From JALYGJ01 sp036558545 (GTDB lineage: Bacteria > Chloroflexota > Limnocylindria > Limnocylindrales > CSP1-4), in the NCBI GenBank assembly GCA_036558545.1, contig DATBFJ010000032.1, forward strand, positions 1 through 31,825: a stretch of 31,825 nucleotides of DNA. The letters run 5' to 3'. Positions 8,874 through 16,147 of the stretch are shown one piece after another. Position numbers and translations under genes: made by a program. The notes under the pieces are model-generated. The model ran no database searches, was not told the origin of the DNA, and saw only the letters and a program-made list of their open reading frames with translations. Positions within the stretch are counted from its first letter, which is position 1. Every line of letters starts with the position of its first letter.

Positions 8874-10223
8874 CTAGAGCCGCGCGACGTTGGCCATCCG
8901 ATCGGCCTGCGCGCGCAGGCGCGACGCGACAGCGATCAGGACATCGACGAAGGCCGGCGGACACTCGTCGCGACAGCTCGCGCCAAAGTCTGCGAGCTGA
9001 GCGAGGCGCTCAGTGATGAGAATCCACGCCGCCTCGCGATGCGGCAGCAGCCAGTCAGCATCGTAGAACAGCTCGAACGTTGGGCCTGCCGTCTTGCCGG
9101 GGTACTCGGAGCCAATTGGCAGTCGGGTCAGCAGCTCGCCCAGCGGGGAAATGCATGTCTCCATCAGGAAGAACGCTACGTCGGCCAGCGCGCTGAGCTG
9201 TTCGTCCGACTCGGACGTGTGGTTGAAGTAGCGCGCAAGCACCTGCAGCACTACCTCGTAGATGGCATTCAGCAGGTCCATCGCACGGACCGTGAAGTGC
9301 CAGCTGATCAGGGGCACGGCGACGCCACTCTCAACCGGTCGGACGTGTGCCGGCAGCACCGGCCGCGTCGGATCGAAACCAGGGTTCCCATCGCGTTCTG
9401 CCAGGTACTCGTCGAGCACGCCCAGCAACCGGCCAAAGTGCGAGTCGTGCCAATCACCGCGCGCGCCCTCGCCCTGCTCGACGATCGTCTCGATCGCGGC
9501 TTTCGCCGAGTCAAGATCGTGCACGGCCACCAGCTCAGGGAATCGGAAGTGCTCGCCCGTCGCCTGCGCCGCCACGGGGCCGACGAAGAGCTGGTCCTCG
9601 CCGATGCGCGCTGCCAGCGTCGACAGGCCATCCTCGATCGACCTGTACAGGTGACTGATCGTCTCGAAGTCCGCGACGATCGGGCCGATCTGATCCTCGT
9701 CCACGTCGGGCAGTGGCTGAGCGCGCTCGATGGCGGCAATCTCATCGGCGTCGTCGATGGCCTCCCCTTCGGGGCGCTCCAGGAATGCGAAGTGTCGGAG
9801 AGCCTGTTCTCCAAACGGCAGCAGCAGGATCTGTATCCGTGCCGGGAAGGCCCGGGGAGGAACGGGAAAGTTCGGCCGTGCCAGGTGCGGGCCGGCGCCA
9901 ACCGCCGTCAGCAGGTTCTGGACAAGCGCCATGTGCAGCATTTCCTGCTCAGCGATCGCAAGCAGCGTGCGGCGCCATCCGTTGACGATGACGACCTGCT
10001 CTTCTGTCAAACCTTCGGAGACGTCGCGCTTGAGCGAGAAGGCCGCGTACAGGTATTGGCAGATGATCAGATGCTCGAGCTCGGCTGCCTTCGCGAGCGT
10101 GTACAGCAGCGCCTGACGGTGCTCAATGCGGAGCACCGGCTCGAGATCCTGACGCGAGCCACCGTGCCGGCTGGCGAGCGTGTGGCCCAGCGGACCGCGC
10201 GTCAAGGCGGGTGGTCGCATCAT
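8874..10223 (-). CDS. Ferritin-like domain protein of the VioB/iminophenylpyruvate-dimer-synthase-like family
   Basis: This 449-residue protein carries an N-terminal ferritin-like four-helix region. AAELEHLIICQYLYAAFSLK-type sequence (E48, E50, H51) and AEQEMLHMALVQNLLTAVG (E94xxH97) are the paired metal-ligand helices known from VioB-related ferritin-like domains (PF12902 type). The tail helices include a second ligand-like stretch. VioB and StaD-type relatives act on imines in bisindole synthesis, but most members are uncharacterised, and no tryptophan-oxidase or other pigment gene is present here. I would therefore assign no substrate. Translation probably starts at the ATGATG at 10223, without a clear Shine-Dalgarno, 42 bases after the Pro-rich membrane protein gene and upstream of the GNAT gene, forming a three-gene - strand unit. 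Confidence 0.8.
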   Translation of the reverse strand: MMRPPALTRGPLGHTLASRHGGSRQDLEPVLRIEHRQALLYTLAKAAELEHLIICQYLYAAFSLKRDVSEGLTEEQVVIVNGWRRTLLAIAEQEMLHMALVQNLLTAVGAGPHLARPNFPVPPRAFPARIQILLLPFGEQALRHFAFLERPEGEAIDDADEIAAIERAQPLPDVDEDQIGPIVADFETISHLYRSIEDGLSTLAARIGEDQLFVGPVAAQATGEHFRFPELVAVHDLDSAKAAIETIVEQGEGARGDWHDSHFGRLLGVLDEYLAERDGNPGFDPTRPVLPAHVRPVESGVAVPLISWHFTVRAMDLLNAIYEVVLQVLARYFNHTSESDEQLSALADVAFFLMETCISPLGELLTRLPIGSEYPGKTAGPTFELFYDADWLLPHREAAWILITERLAQLADFGASCRDECPPAFVDVLIAVASRLRAQADRMANVARL

Positions 10224-10265
10224 CGCGATGAGGTTAGCCGCGATGATCCAGAAGCGGCGCCGGCG

Positions 10266-11453
10266 CTACTCCGAGGCGAGGACGGAGTCGACGCAGAACA
10301 GGAGCTGGTCCGTCTCCTCGATCGAGCCCGTGACGTACATCGTCGCGGTTTGGGTCTCGCCGCCTTCCATATCGGACAGCAAGCCGCTGCCAACGCCGAC
10401 CAGGACACCATCGCGCACGACTCCGGCCATGACCGTCATCGAGACCGGCGTGTCCGAACCGTTAGTGACCTCAACGTCGATCGTTGGAAAGTCGCCAGTG
10501 ATGACCGTCGGCGGTCCGAACGTGACCTGTTGGGCGATGTCGGCGTTGTCCGTGCTGGGCTCCTCGTCGAACATCGCGTCGACCGCAACCGTGACCGTGT
10601 CCGCGGCACCCGGGGTGGCATCCAGGTACAGAGTTGTCGTCCGGATCGAGCCACCAAAGTGGTCGCCCACCAATCCGGTTCCAGTTGCCGTGATCTTGTC
10701 GCCGTTCTTGTACGTCGCCTTGATCGTGTAGCTCTTGACCGTCGTGTCGACATTCTGGACGAGCATCGCGGCTTCCTGGAAGCCGGGGTCGCCGATCAGC
10801 ACCGGGGCACCAAGGATCAGACCCTGATCCTCCGTTCCTTCGAGGACGAATGACGCTCCCGGCGTCGGGCCGCCGGGCTCCTGTGTCGGCGCGGCAGGCG
10901 TAGGCGTGACTTCGGCAACCTCGGTGGGAGTGGGCTCGGCGGGCGGCTCGGTCTCCGGCTCCTTGGTCGGCTCTTCAGTCGGGGCGACCTCTGTCTCGAC
11001 GGGCTGTTCCGTGGGCGTGGCCTTGGGCGTCTTGGTCGGCTCGGCTGATGGCTGAAAAGTCGGGATGAGGACCGGGAAGCTCGGCGCCGGTGGCCGCGTC
11101 GCGAACGCGTACACGGCGGCCAGGATCAACACGAGGATCAAGGCAACGATCACGCCGACGACGACGTTGCGCGTGCGGTTGTCGTCGGTCGGCGGGGGCG
11201 GGGCCTGATAGACGGACGTGGGTGAGTCGGCTGGTCCAGTCGGTGGGTAGCCAGGCTGGGCCGGATAGCCGGGCTGGGCGGGATAGCCGGGTTGTGCCGG
11301 CGGAGGCGGTGGCGGATAGCCGGTGTTCGGTGGCGGTGGCGGGTACTGAGGCTGTGGTGGATAGCCGGGCTGCTGCGGGTAGCCAGGCTGCTGAGGATCG
11401 GGCGGGGGCGGGCCGCCGGGCTGCGGCGGCTGGGACGGTCCGGTCGGGTCCAT
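10266..11453 (-). CDS. Pro-rich single-pass membrane protein with extracytoplasmic C-terminal domain
   Basis: The protein (395 residues) has three parts. Residues 1-90 are cytoplasmic and very rich in Pro, Gln, Gly and Tyr, with repeated QPGYP units. One transmembrane helix spans about 97-117, preceded by the charged DDNRTRN. A Pro/Thr/Glu-rich flexible linker (about 121-205) leads to a beta-rich domain (about 209-395) in which two segments resemble each other (FQEAAMLVQNVDTTVKSYTI and FPTIDVEVTNGSDTPVSMTV), as in FxLYD-type domains. It probably displays a binding domain outside the cell through the wall. The PGYP type of N-terminus is common in monoderm membrane proteins. Function unknown. 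It heads the unit that continues with the ferritin-like and GNAT genes. Confidence 0.85.
   Translation of the reverse strand: MDPTGPSQPPQPGGPPPPDPQQPGYPQQPGYPPQPQYPPPPPNTGYPPPPPPAQPGYPAQPGYPAQPGYPPTGPADSPTSVYQAPPPPTDDNRTRNVVVGVIVALILVLILAAVYAFATRPPAPSFPVLIPTFQPSAEPTKTPKATPTEQPVETEVAPTEEPTKEPETEPPAEPTPTEVAEVTPTPAAPTQEPGGPTPGASFVLEGTEDQGLILGAPVLIGDPGFQEAAMLVQNVDTTVKSYTIKATYKNGDKITATGTGLVGDHFGGSIRTTTLYLDATPGAADTVTVAVDAMFDEEPSTDNADIAQQVTFGPPTVITGDFPTIDVEVTNGSDTPVSMTVMAGVVRDGVLVGVGSGLLSDMEGGETQTATMYVTGSIEETDQLLFCVDSVLASE
11244..11300 (-). repeat. Short coding repeat (PAQPGYP units)
   Basis: Three 18-bp units encode successive PAQPGY repeats (about residues 52-70) in the Pro-rich membrane protein. 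A related pair of QQPGYP units lies at about 11346-11393. Such short repeats are prone to copy-number change. Confidence 0.7.
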
Positions 11454-11638
11454 CGCGATAGTTTGACCGGTCGCGAAGGCTCTCCGCAGCCACGTTTCAC
11501 CACGGCATCAGCTAGAGACCGTTGACTTCCAGCGATTTGGGCACCGAGCGACCAGCGGACGGGACCAAAGTAAGGCTGCCTGAGCGAACAAGTGGCGCAA
11601 ACAATGCCGCAACTCTTGTTATATGCGAGGGCATTGGA

Positions 11639-12247
11639 ATGATCCGTCGAGCGATTTTCGCGGCCGCGATCCTTACGGCGCTTTCAACGACAAGCGTCCT
11701 GGCCGCAACCAAGACTGTTTCAATCTCCGGTAGTGCCTACACGCCCGCCACGCGGCAAGTGGGCATGGGCAACAAGGTCCACTGGAAGAACACGACCGGC
11801 AAGAGTCGCAAGCTGACGGCCGACGCCTTCTTCCTCGCGTCGTGGTTCTGGCCCGTCACGACGGTCGCGGCACATTCGACCTCCGCGGCCCTGACCTTTC
11901 CAGAGGCCGGCAGCTTCAGCTATCACGACTCGCTCAACGCAAGCCTGCACGGCACGATCGTGGTGCCGATGAAGGTCGATCAGCTTGTTGTCGGTGTCGG
12001 ACAGGTGGTGTCGCTGACCCTCGGAACCCAGCCGACTTACAGCGGTGGCCCGGTATCGCACATCGTGCAGGCCCGGGTTAACGGCGGGGCGTGGAAGGTG
12101 ATATCGACGACGACGGCCAACAGTGTCGGTTTCAGCCCGACCTCGGCCGGAACATGGGAGTTCCAGACGCGCCTGCGCCAGGCACTCAACAACGTGTATT
12201 CCGGCTGGACCCCGTCGGTCGTCGTAACCGCGGTTTCGTCGAGCTAA
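11639..12247 (+). CDS. Secreted cupredoxin-fold protein lacking copper ligands
   Basis: From ATG 11639, which follows GAGGGCATTGGA, the protein has 202 residues. An in-frame ATG at 11522 would add 39 residues ahead of the signal peptide and is unlikely. The signal peptide runs to about residue 23 (SVLA-A). Residues 24-110 follow the small cupredoxin pattern: strand VSISGSAYTP, then NKVHWKNTTG, then LTFPEAGSFSYHDSLNASLHGTIVV split over 85-108. In copper-binding members the last motif is Y-x-C-x-x-H-x-x-M. Here the three ligand positions read Asp97, Asn100 and Leu103, and the upstream His is replaced by Arg/Lys in SRKLTAD. A type 1 copper site is therefore not expected. Residues 112-202 form a second beta domain ending SGWTPSVVVTA. 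Probably an extracellular binding or structural protein. Confidence 0.85.
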   Translation: MIRRAIFAAAILTALSTTSVLAATKTVSISGSAYTPATRQVGMGNKVHWKNTTGKSRKLTADAFFLASWFWPVTTVAAHSTSAALTFPEAGSFSYHDSLNASLHGTIVVPMKVDQLVVGVGQVVSLTLGTQPTYSGGPVSHIVQARVNGGAWKVISTTTANSVGFSPTSAGTWEFQTRLRQALNNVYSGWTPSVVVTAVSSS

Positions 12248-12249
12248 CG

Positions 12250-12753
12250 CTAGCGGCGTCGCCCAATAGCCGAGGCGAACTCCTGCATCGCGGGAAAGTC
12301 ACGGACGACGAACAGAACCATCTCGACGGGCCCGCCATCGCCCGCGAGGACGGCACCGACCATCACCTCGGCAGCCTGATCCATCCGGAAGCCGCCTACG
12401 CCCGTTCCCAGGGCGGGATAAGCCATCGATGTGGCACCAATGCGAGCGCCTTCAGCGAGCGCGCTCGTGGTGGCCTCGCGGATAAGCGACTCTGAGGTCA
12501 GCAGGTCGGGACCCATCGTTGCCGCGTGAACGACCCACTTGATAGGTGCTGGCAGTGCACCTGCGGAGGTGACAACCGATTCACCAGGGCTTATCGGCCC
12601 GAGTGCCATCGCCTCTTTCTCGACGCTGTCGCCGGCCGCGCGTTTGATGGCCCCGGCAACGCCGCCGCCCATCCACAACTCGCTGTTTGCGGCATTGACG
12701 ATCGCCTCCACTTTCGCGGAGGTGATATCGCCAATGACCACTTCGAGCTTCAT
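12250..12753 (-). CDS. Macro domain protein (ADP-ribose binding / possible deacylase)
   Basis: The frame from ATG 12753 encodes 167 residues, the size of a stand-alone macro domain. A start at 12777 would add eight residues without matching the family, which normally begins just before the first beta strand. Family motifs are in order: GDIT (8-11), IVNAANSELWMGGGVAGAI (18-36), the strand KWVVHAATMGP, and YPALGTGVGGF (112-122). NAAN and the Gly-rich loop are the ADP-ribose contacts of MacroD-type enzymes, which remove ADP-ribose from proteins or deacetylate O-acetyl-ADP-ribose. No sirtuin or ADP-ribosyltransferase gene is nearby. It is divergent from the VOC protein, with 67 bases between the starts, and its end lies two bases from the convergent cupredoxin stop. 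Confidence 0.94.
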   Translation of the reverse strand: MKLEVVIGDITSAKVEAIVNAANSELWMGGGVAGAIKRAAGDSVEKEAMALGPISPGESVVTSAGALPAPIKWVVHAATMGPDLLTSESLIREATTSALAEGARIGATSMAYPALGTGVGGFRMDQAAEVMVGAVLAGDGGPVEMVLFVVRDFPAMQEFASAIGRRR

Positions 12754-12807
12754 GTCAGCGGCAGAATAGGCGCACAATGCACCCCCACAACGCCGTGATG
12801 GGGATCT

Positions 12808-12814
12808 GGAGGAG
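12808..12814 (+). promoter_or_regulatory. Ribosome binding site deciding a GTG start (VOC protein)
   Basis: GGAGGAG ends six bases before GTG 12821. No ATG lies in a better place, and the protein pattern starts at once, so GTG is the likely start. Confidence 0.8.
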
Positions 12815-12820
12815 CTGCCC

Positions 12821-13618
12821 GTGTCGTCGAACGCGACCTATTTTCTGAACAACCGACCGGCTTGGGTCGACCTTGCGTCGCCCGACGCTGAGGCCTCGCG
12901 TACCTTCTACTCACAGCTGCTCGGCTGGGACATACAGGTGAATCCCGACCCGCAGTACGGCGGATACGCGATGGCCCAGGACGCCGGCGTTGGGCTGGCC
13001 GGCATCGGGCCCAAGATGGATCCGAATGCGCCAACGGCGTGGGCGCTGTATGTGGGTACGGACGACGCGGCAGCGCTCGCCCAACGCGTGACGGACAACG
13101 GCGGCAAGGTCGTCATGGCCCCGTTCGACGTGGGTGACCAGGGCAAGATGGCCGTCTTCCAGGATCCGAGCGGCGCGTTCTTCTCGGCATGGCAGGCGAG
13201 CGGCATGCGCGGCTTCGTCTCACACCAACCGGGAGCGTTCGACTGGGCCGAGCTCAACGCGCGCAACGTCGAGAGCGTGTTGCCGTTCTACGAGAAGGTC
13301 TTTGGCTGGCAAGAGCGGACCATGCAAAGCGACCCAGGCGACGCGAGCCGGCCGCCGTATCACGAGTTCACGCTCGAGGGTGAGAGCATCCTTGGCGCCT
13401 GGGAGATGAACCCAATGGTGCCCGAGAACGTGCCGAACTACTGGCAGATCTACTTTGGCGTGGAAGACGTCGACCTTGCCGCGGCCGTCGCGGAGCGCCT
13501 GGGCGCCAAGACGATGGTCGCGCCCCAGGCGATGCCCGGAGGCAAGTTCGCCATCTTGACCGATCCGCAGGGCGCGAGCTTCGGCCTGCTTCACTTCGAG
13601 GCGCCGGAAGGCGAATAG
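12821..13618 (+). CDS. Double VOC (glyoxalase/bleomycin-resistance fold) protein
   Basis: The 265-residue protein contains two VOC domains, about residues 13-126 and 140-259. Each has the beta-alpha-beta pattern with a typical entry (WVDLASPDAEASRTFY-QLLGW and WAELNARNVESVLPFYEKVFGW) and exit (FQDPSGAFFSAW and LTDPQGASFGLLHFE). Metal-dependent members use His/Glu at the first and last strands of each half; E144 and E260 are visible in the second half, but the first half has Asp17 and no obvious matching Glu or His. Members include glyoxalases, ring-cleavage dioxygenases and antibiotic-binding proteins. Two-domain proteins of this length are common in high-GC bacteria and mostly uncharacterised. 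Substrate unknown. Confidence 0.9.
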   Translation: MSSNATYFLNNRPAWVDLASPDAEASRTFYSQLLGWDIQVNPDPQYGGYAMAQDAGVGLAGIGPKMDPNAPTAWALYVGTDDAAALAQRVTDNGGKVVMAPFDVGDQGKMAVFQDPSGAFFSAWQASGMRGFVSHQPGAFDWAELNARNVESVLPFYEKVFGWQERTMQSDPGDASRPPYHEFTLEGESILGAWEMNPMVPENVPNYWQIYFGVEDVDLAAAVAERLGAKTMVAPQAMPGGKFAILTDPQGASFGLLHFEAPEGE

Positions 13619-13621
13619 CGC

Positions 13622-13861
13622 TCAGCGGTTGGCGTTGGGGATAACGGGGGTTACCACCGCGTTCTGTTCGGTGGGCTCACCTCCGCCTTCGAGTTCCTCG
13701 ACCTTGTGCCGAAGCTCGTCAATCTTTTCGTCTGCGCCTTCCTTGGTCATTCCTTTCGGTCGGTCGTCGCCCAGCTCGTGGCTGAGTGTGTCCAGGTAGC
13801 TCTCCTGCTCGTGCGTCGCGGGCTCGTCGCCCTCGCGCTGCTGTTCGCGCGTATCGCTCAT
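13622..13861 (-). CDS. Small DUF3072-like protein
   Basis: The protein has 79 residues from ATG 13861; an in-frame GTG at 13867 would add two. The core THEQESYLDTLSHELGDD followed by GMTKEGADEKIDELRHKV matches the DUF3072 pattern, a short helical domain beginning T-x-x-Q-x-x-Y-L-x-T-L and ending with a Lys/Ala-rich helix and IDEL. The N-terminus is charged and the tail polar, so it is a soluble cytoplasmic protein. Its function is not known in any member I can name. Its end lies three bases from the convergent VOC stop. Confidence 0.8.
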   Translation of the reverse strand: MSDTREQQREGDEPATHEQESYLDTLSHELGDDRPKGMTKEGADEKIDELRHKVEELEGGGEPTEQNAVVTPVIPNANR

Positions 13862-13988
13862 GGACACAGCGTGGCCCCGGCCGGGTTTACGGCGCTACGT
13901 CATCTAACCGTCCTCTCTTTCAAAGCGCTCAATTCGCGCGTGCCAGCGCGCGCGGCCGCCCACGCCTCGCGCAGTGGATCCCGGGTTT

Positions 13989-14007
13989 GAGTCCGGTCTA
14001 GCGATTC
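13989..14007 (+). repeat. 19-bp motif copy 1 (GAGTCSS-N7-GATTC)
   Basis: GAGTCCG-GTCTAGC-GATTC. First of three + oriented copies 52-53 bases apart on the 3' side of the XRE regulator gene; two - oriented copies lie on its 5' side. Confidence 0.6.
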
Positions 14008-14040
14008 CTGAGCGCGGCCGCACCGTCCCGCGGCACCCGT

Positions 14041-14059
14041 GAGTCGCCCGTAAAGATTC
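14041..14059 (+). repeat. 19-bp motif copy 2
   Basis: GAGTCGC-CCGTAAA-GATTC. Starts 52 bases after copy 1, five helical turns of B-DNA. Confidence 0.6.
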
Positions 14060-14093
14060 TCAATCGTGCGGAATCGCCCTCACACCCCTTGAT

Positions 14094-14112
14094 GAGTCGC
14101 CGGCAAAGATCA
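14094..14112 (+). repeat. 19-bp motif copy 3 (imperfect)
   Basis: GAGTCGC-CGGCAAA-GATCA. Starts 53 bases after copy 2 and shares TGAGTCGCC-G-AAAGAT with it (16 of 18 bases). It overlaps the last codon and stop of the XRE gene. Confidence 0.55.
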
Positions 14113-14469
14113 GCCGTTCAAAAGGTCCCAGAAAGACGATCGTTCGGTTGTGACCACGCGCGGCCACGGGCAGCCATCGTCGTGCGGGCAGCAACCAAAC
14201 GGAAAGCGCGGCCCGAGCGCAAGCGCCAGTCGGACGATTCGCTCCGCGGACATCTTTCGGACGAGGCCACGCTCAAACCTCGACACGACGCTCTGACTGA
14301 TTCCGGCCTTGTCGGCCAGCCGACGTTGCGATAGGCCAGCCTGGTGGCGGCCGTTTCGAAAGCGCGCGCCGACCATGGCAAAGTCGGGATGCGGAGGTTG
14401 CTCGCCTCGCTCCGATTGGTATGGATAGAGCTGCTTGTGGACAGCATCGGGCACGCGAGGATTCAACAC
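14110..14469 (-). CDS. XRE-family helix-turn-helix regulator with Cys/His tail
   Basis: The 119-residue frame starts at GTG 14469; an in-frame ATG at 14376 (residue 32) is an alternative that would still include the whole HTH. The Cro/C1-type HTH covers about residues 33-87: AGLSQRRLADKAGISQSVVSR-type helices 2-3 followed by FERGLV, the usual wing-less five-helix pattern. The tail holds C93, C94, H96 and C100 (FGCCPHDDGCPW), which could bind a metal or sense redox state. It is a single-domain DNA-binding protein, probably dimeric. It may regulate its own gene: five copies of GAGTCSS-N7-GATTC flank the gene. The nearest GGAGG is more than 20 bases from the GTG, so the start is uncertain. Confidence 0.85.
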   Translation of the reverse strand: MLNPRVPDAVHKQLYPYQSERGEQPPHPDFAMVGARFRNGRHQAGLSQRRLADKAGISQSVVSRFERGLVRKMSAERIVRLALALGPRFPFGCCPHDDGCPWPRVVTTERSSFWDLLNG

Positions 14470-14522
14470 TGGAGTGCTTAGCTATCCCTTACCTCCGACT
14501 TAGCGCCGCCTTGGCTTGTCGG

Positions 14523-14541
14523 GAATCCGTAGAAGCGACTC
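14523..14541 (-). repeat. 19-bp motif copy 4, upstream of the XRE gene
   Basis: On the - strand this reads GAGTCGC-TTCTACG-GATTC. It lies 54 bases upstream of the XRE gene's GTG, in the gene's own orientation. The surrounding 23 bases match copy 5 at 20 positions. Confidence 0.6.
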
Positions 14542-14578
14542 GAGGTCTGCACGGCCTTTGGCGTCATACGGCGACGCG

Positions 14579-14597
14579 GAATCTGTAGATCCGACTC
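14579..14597 (-). repeat. 19-bp motif copy 5, upstream of the XRE gene
   Basis: On the - strand this reads GAGTCGG-ATCTACA-GATTC, 56 bases from copy 4. A degenerate sixth copy (AGTCGG-AGGTAAG-GGATA, - strand, about 14482-14500) may exist nearer the gene. Confidence 0.6.
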
Positions 14598-14666
14598 GAG
14601 CCGGCCGGGGGTTTGCCCCAACCGCCATGCGTCAGGCCAGTCGGAACGCGGAGAGCGGCGAAAGAG

Positions 14667-15251
14667 CTAAGTGGTCGCGCTTGGCTCCGCGGCCGAGTCG
14701 GCTGCCTCCAGGTTGCCACCCGTGGCAACGAGGCCGAAAGCGAGCATGAACATGGCCAGCACCCACCAGTAGGCGGTGACGAAGAGGACGTCGGCCAATG
14801 CCGCCACGAGGCCGAGCAGCGCGGCGATGACGAAGATCCACGCGACGCCGGCCGGCAGCGCCTTTGCGCCGCGCGCGGCCAGAGCGTAGAACGCCAAACC
14901 CACCCACAGCACGATCTCTGCCTCGTGGCCGATCGGCGCCGTCTGGAAGGGAAGCTGCATGAGCGCGCCCGTCGGAGTCTGGTAATAGGCCTGCCAGATC
15001 GCGGCGATCTGCGGCAGTGCCAGGATTAAGCCAGCTTCGAGCACGAGCAGGCCTGTCCACGACCAGCCGTCCATTTGCGGCCGGAAGTACGCGGCGATGG
15101 CACCAAACGCACCGATTGCCAGCACGTGGCCGACCGCGTACACGCTCCAGCCGACCAGCAGCAGGTTGAACGACGTCATCAGGACGCCGCCCATGAGCAG
15201 CGCCGCGTCGACGAGGACGATTTGACGGGCGTTACGCGCCAGGAAGTTCAT
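14667..15251 (-). CDS. Multi-pass membrane protein, function unknown
   Basis: The 194-residue protein has about six hydrophobic segments (near 11-28, 34-56, 64-83, 111-127, 131-152 and 156-177), separated by short loops. One longer loop (84-110, IWQAYYQTPTGALMQLP) contains polar and aromatic residues. H42 and H109 lie at membrane borders. The C-terminus (GGNLEAADSAAEPSATT) is polar. No transporter or enzyme motif is visible, and I do not recognise the family. It starts 25 bases after the stop of the 257-residue membrane-associated protein gene, so the two are likely co-transcribed. Confidence 0.8.
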   Translation of the reverse strand: MNFLARNARQIVLVDAALLMGGVLMTSFNLLLVGWSVYAVGHVLAIGAFGAIAAYFRPQMDGWSWTGLLVLEAGLILALPQIAAIWQAYYQTPTGALMQLPFQTAPIGHEAEIVLWVGLAFYALAARGAKALPAGVAWIFVIAALLGLVAALADVLFVTAYWWVLAMFMLAFGLVATGGNLEAADSAAEPSATT

Positions 15252-15276
15252 CGCGCCCCGAGTATATGGGCGAGTT

Positions 15277-16050
15277 TCAGACGACCTTGACGCGCTCGCG
15301 CTTGGCTTCCAGCTCCGACTGTACGGCGGGGGCCTGAGCGCCTGCGGTAGCAGCCACCTCGACGTTTGTCTGCGCGGCGGCTTCGAACGTGCTGTCGCCG
15401 AAGCGATCCGCGATGAATCGGCCGTGCGTCACCAGGCGCTGCGACTGGCGTTCGATCAACGCGTCGGCGACCTCATGAACCTTGGTCTCCATCAGGCGCA
15501 GCTGCTCGAGGAGGATGTCGTGCGAGGTCTTGCCGTTCTCGACAATCTGCCGCTCGGCATAGGCACGCGGCAGAGCCATGTACTTGGACAGGGCCTCTGG
15601 CAGGTACGTCATCGCCGTCTGGCGCACGGCGTAGATGTCAGGGTCTGTTTGCATGTCCGCGGCATGATCGAGGGTGAACACGATCGCATCGCGGATGCTC
15701 AGAACGACCTGGTAGATGTCGGCCGAGACGCGCCGGCGGACCGTTGACAGCATCTGGTCGAGGCCAACCTCGATCTTGTCCGCGTCCTTGGCCGGTGTGA
15801 CACCGAAGTCCTGGGTCACCTTTGGTCGGGACGCCAGAAAGTAGCCGATCGCGTACATGCCGATGATCACCACAGCGGCGAGTGGGAACGTGATCAGCCC
15901 GTTGTTGAGCAGGACGATGCCGACGATGCCGAACAGCGCGCCCACGACATGACCCGGTGAGCCGAGGAAGCGGCGGATGCGCCAACCTATGCCCGGGTCG
16001 ACCCTCAGCAGTCGCACCCTCTGCGGCACTTTCTGTGCCCGACTAGCCAT
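15277..16050 (-). CDS. Membrane-anchored protein with long helical cytoplasmic domain
   Basis: The protein has 257 residues. An Arg-rich N-terminus is followed by two adjacent transmembrane helices (about 32-49 and 53-73) that form a hairpin, then a mainly helical soluble domain (about 95-225). Helices such as QVVLSIRDAIVFTLDHAADM and HDILLEQLRLMETKVHEVAD are amphipathic and probably coiled. This arrangement loosely resembles XpaC/5-bromo-4-chloroindolyl-phosphate-hydrolysis-type proteins, but the match is too weak to name. With the positive-inside rule, both termini are cytoplasmic. The Ala-rich tail is likely disordered. It heads a - strand pair with the six-helix protein and is divergent from the polyamine catabolic operon, with 97 bases between the starts. 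Confidence 0.8.
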   Translation of the reverse strand: MASRAQKVPQRVRLLRVDPGIGWRIRRFLGSPGHVVGALFGIVGIVLLNNGLITFPLAAVVIIGMYAIGYFLASRPKVTQDFGVTPAKDADKIEVGLDQMLSTVRRRVSADIYQVVLSIRDAIVFTLDHAADMQTDPDIYAVRQTAMTYLPEALSKYMALPRAYAERQIVENGKTSHDILLEQLRLMETKVHEVADALIERQSQRLVTHGRFIADRFGDSTFEAAAQTNVEVAATAGAQAPAVQSELEAKRERVKVV

Positions 16051-16147
16051 TAGACGTCGATCGTACGCCCGCCGCTCATAAATGGCCTAGGGCCGATTGG
16101 TCCTGGATCGAGTTGACCGCACGAACACAGGTCCATAGGCTGCGAGC

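Noticed and set aside
9039..10853. 604-codon open frame on the + strand
   Set aside because: Antisense to the ferritin-like and Pro-rich membrane protein genes; Arg-rich, no recognisable domain or start signal.
13975..14000. Possible tRNA T-arm (GGGTTTGAGTCC)
   Set aside because: The T-stem does not pair correctly, and no acceptor stem, anticodon arm or D-arm can be found upstream; the sequence is better explained as copy 1 of the 19-bp motif.
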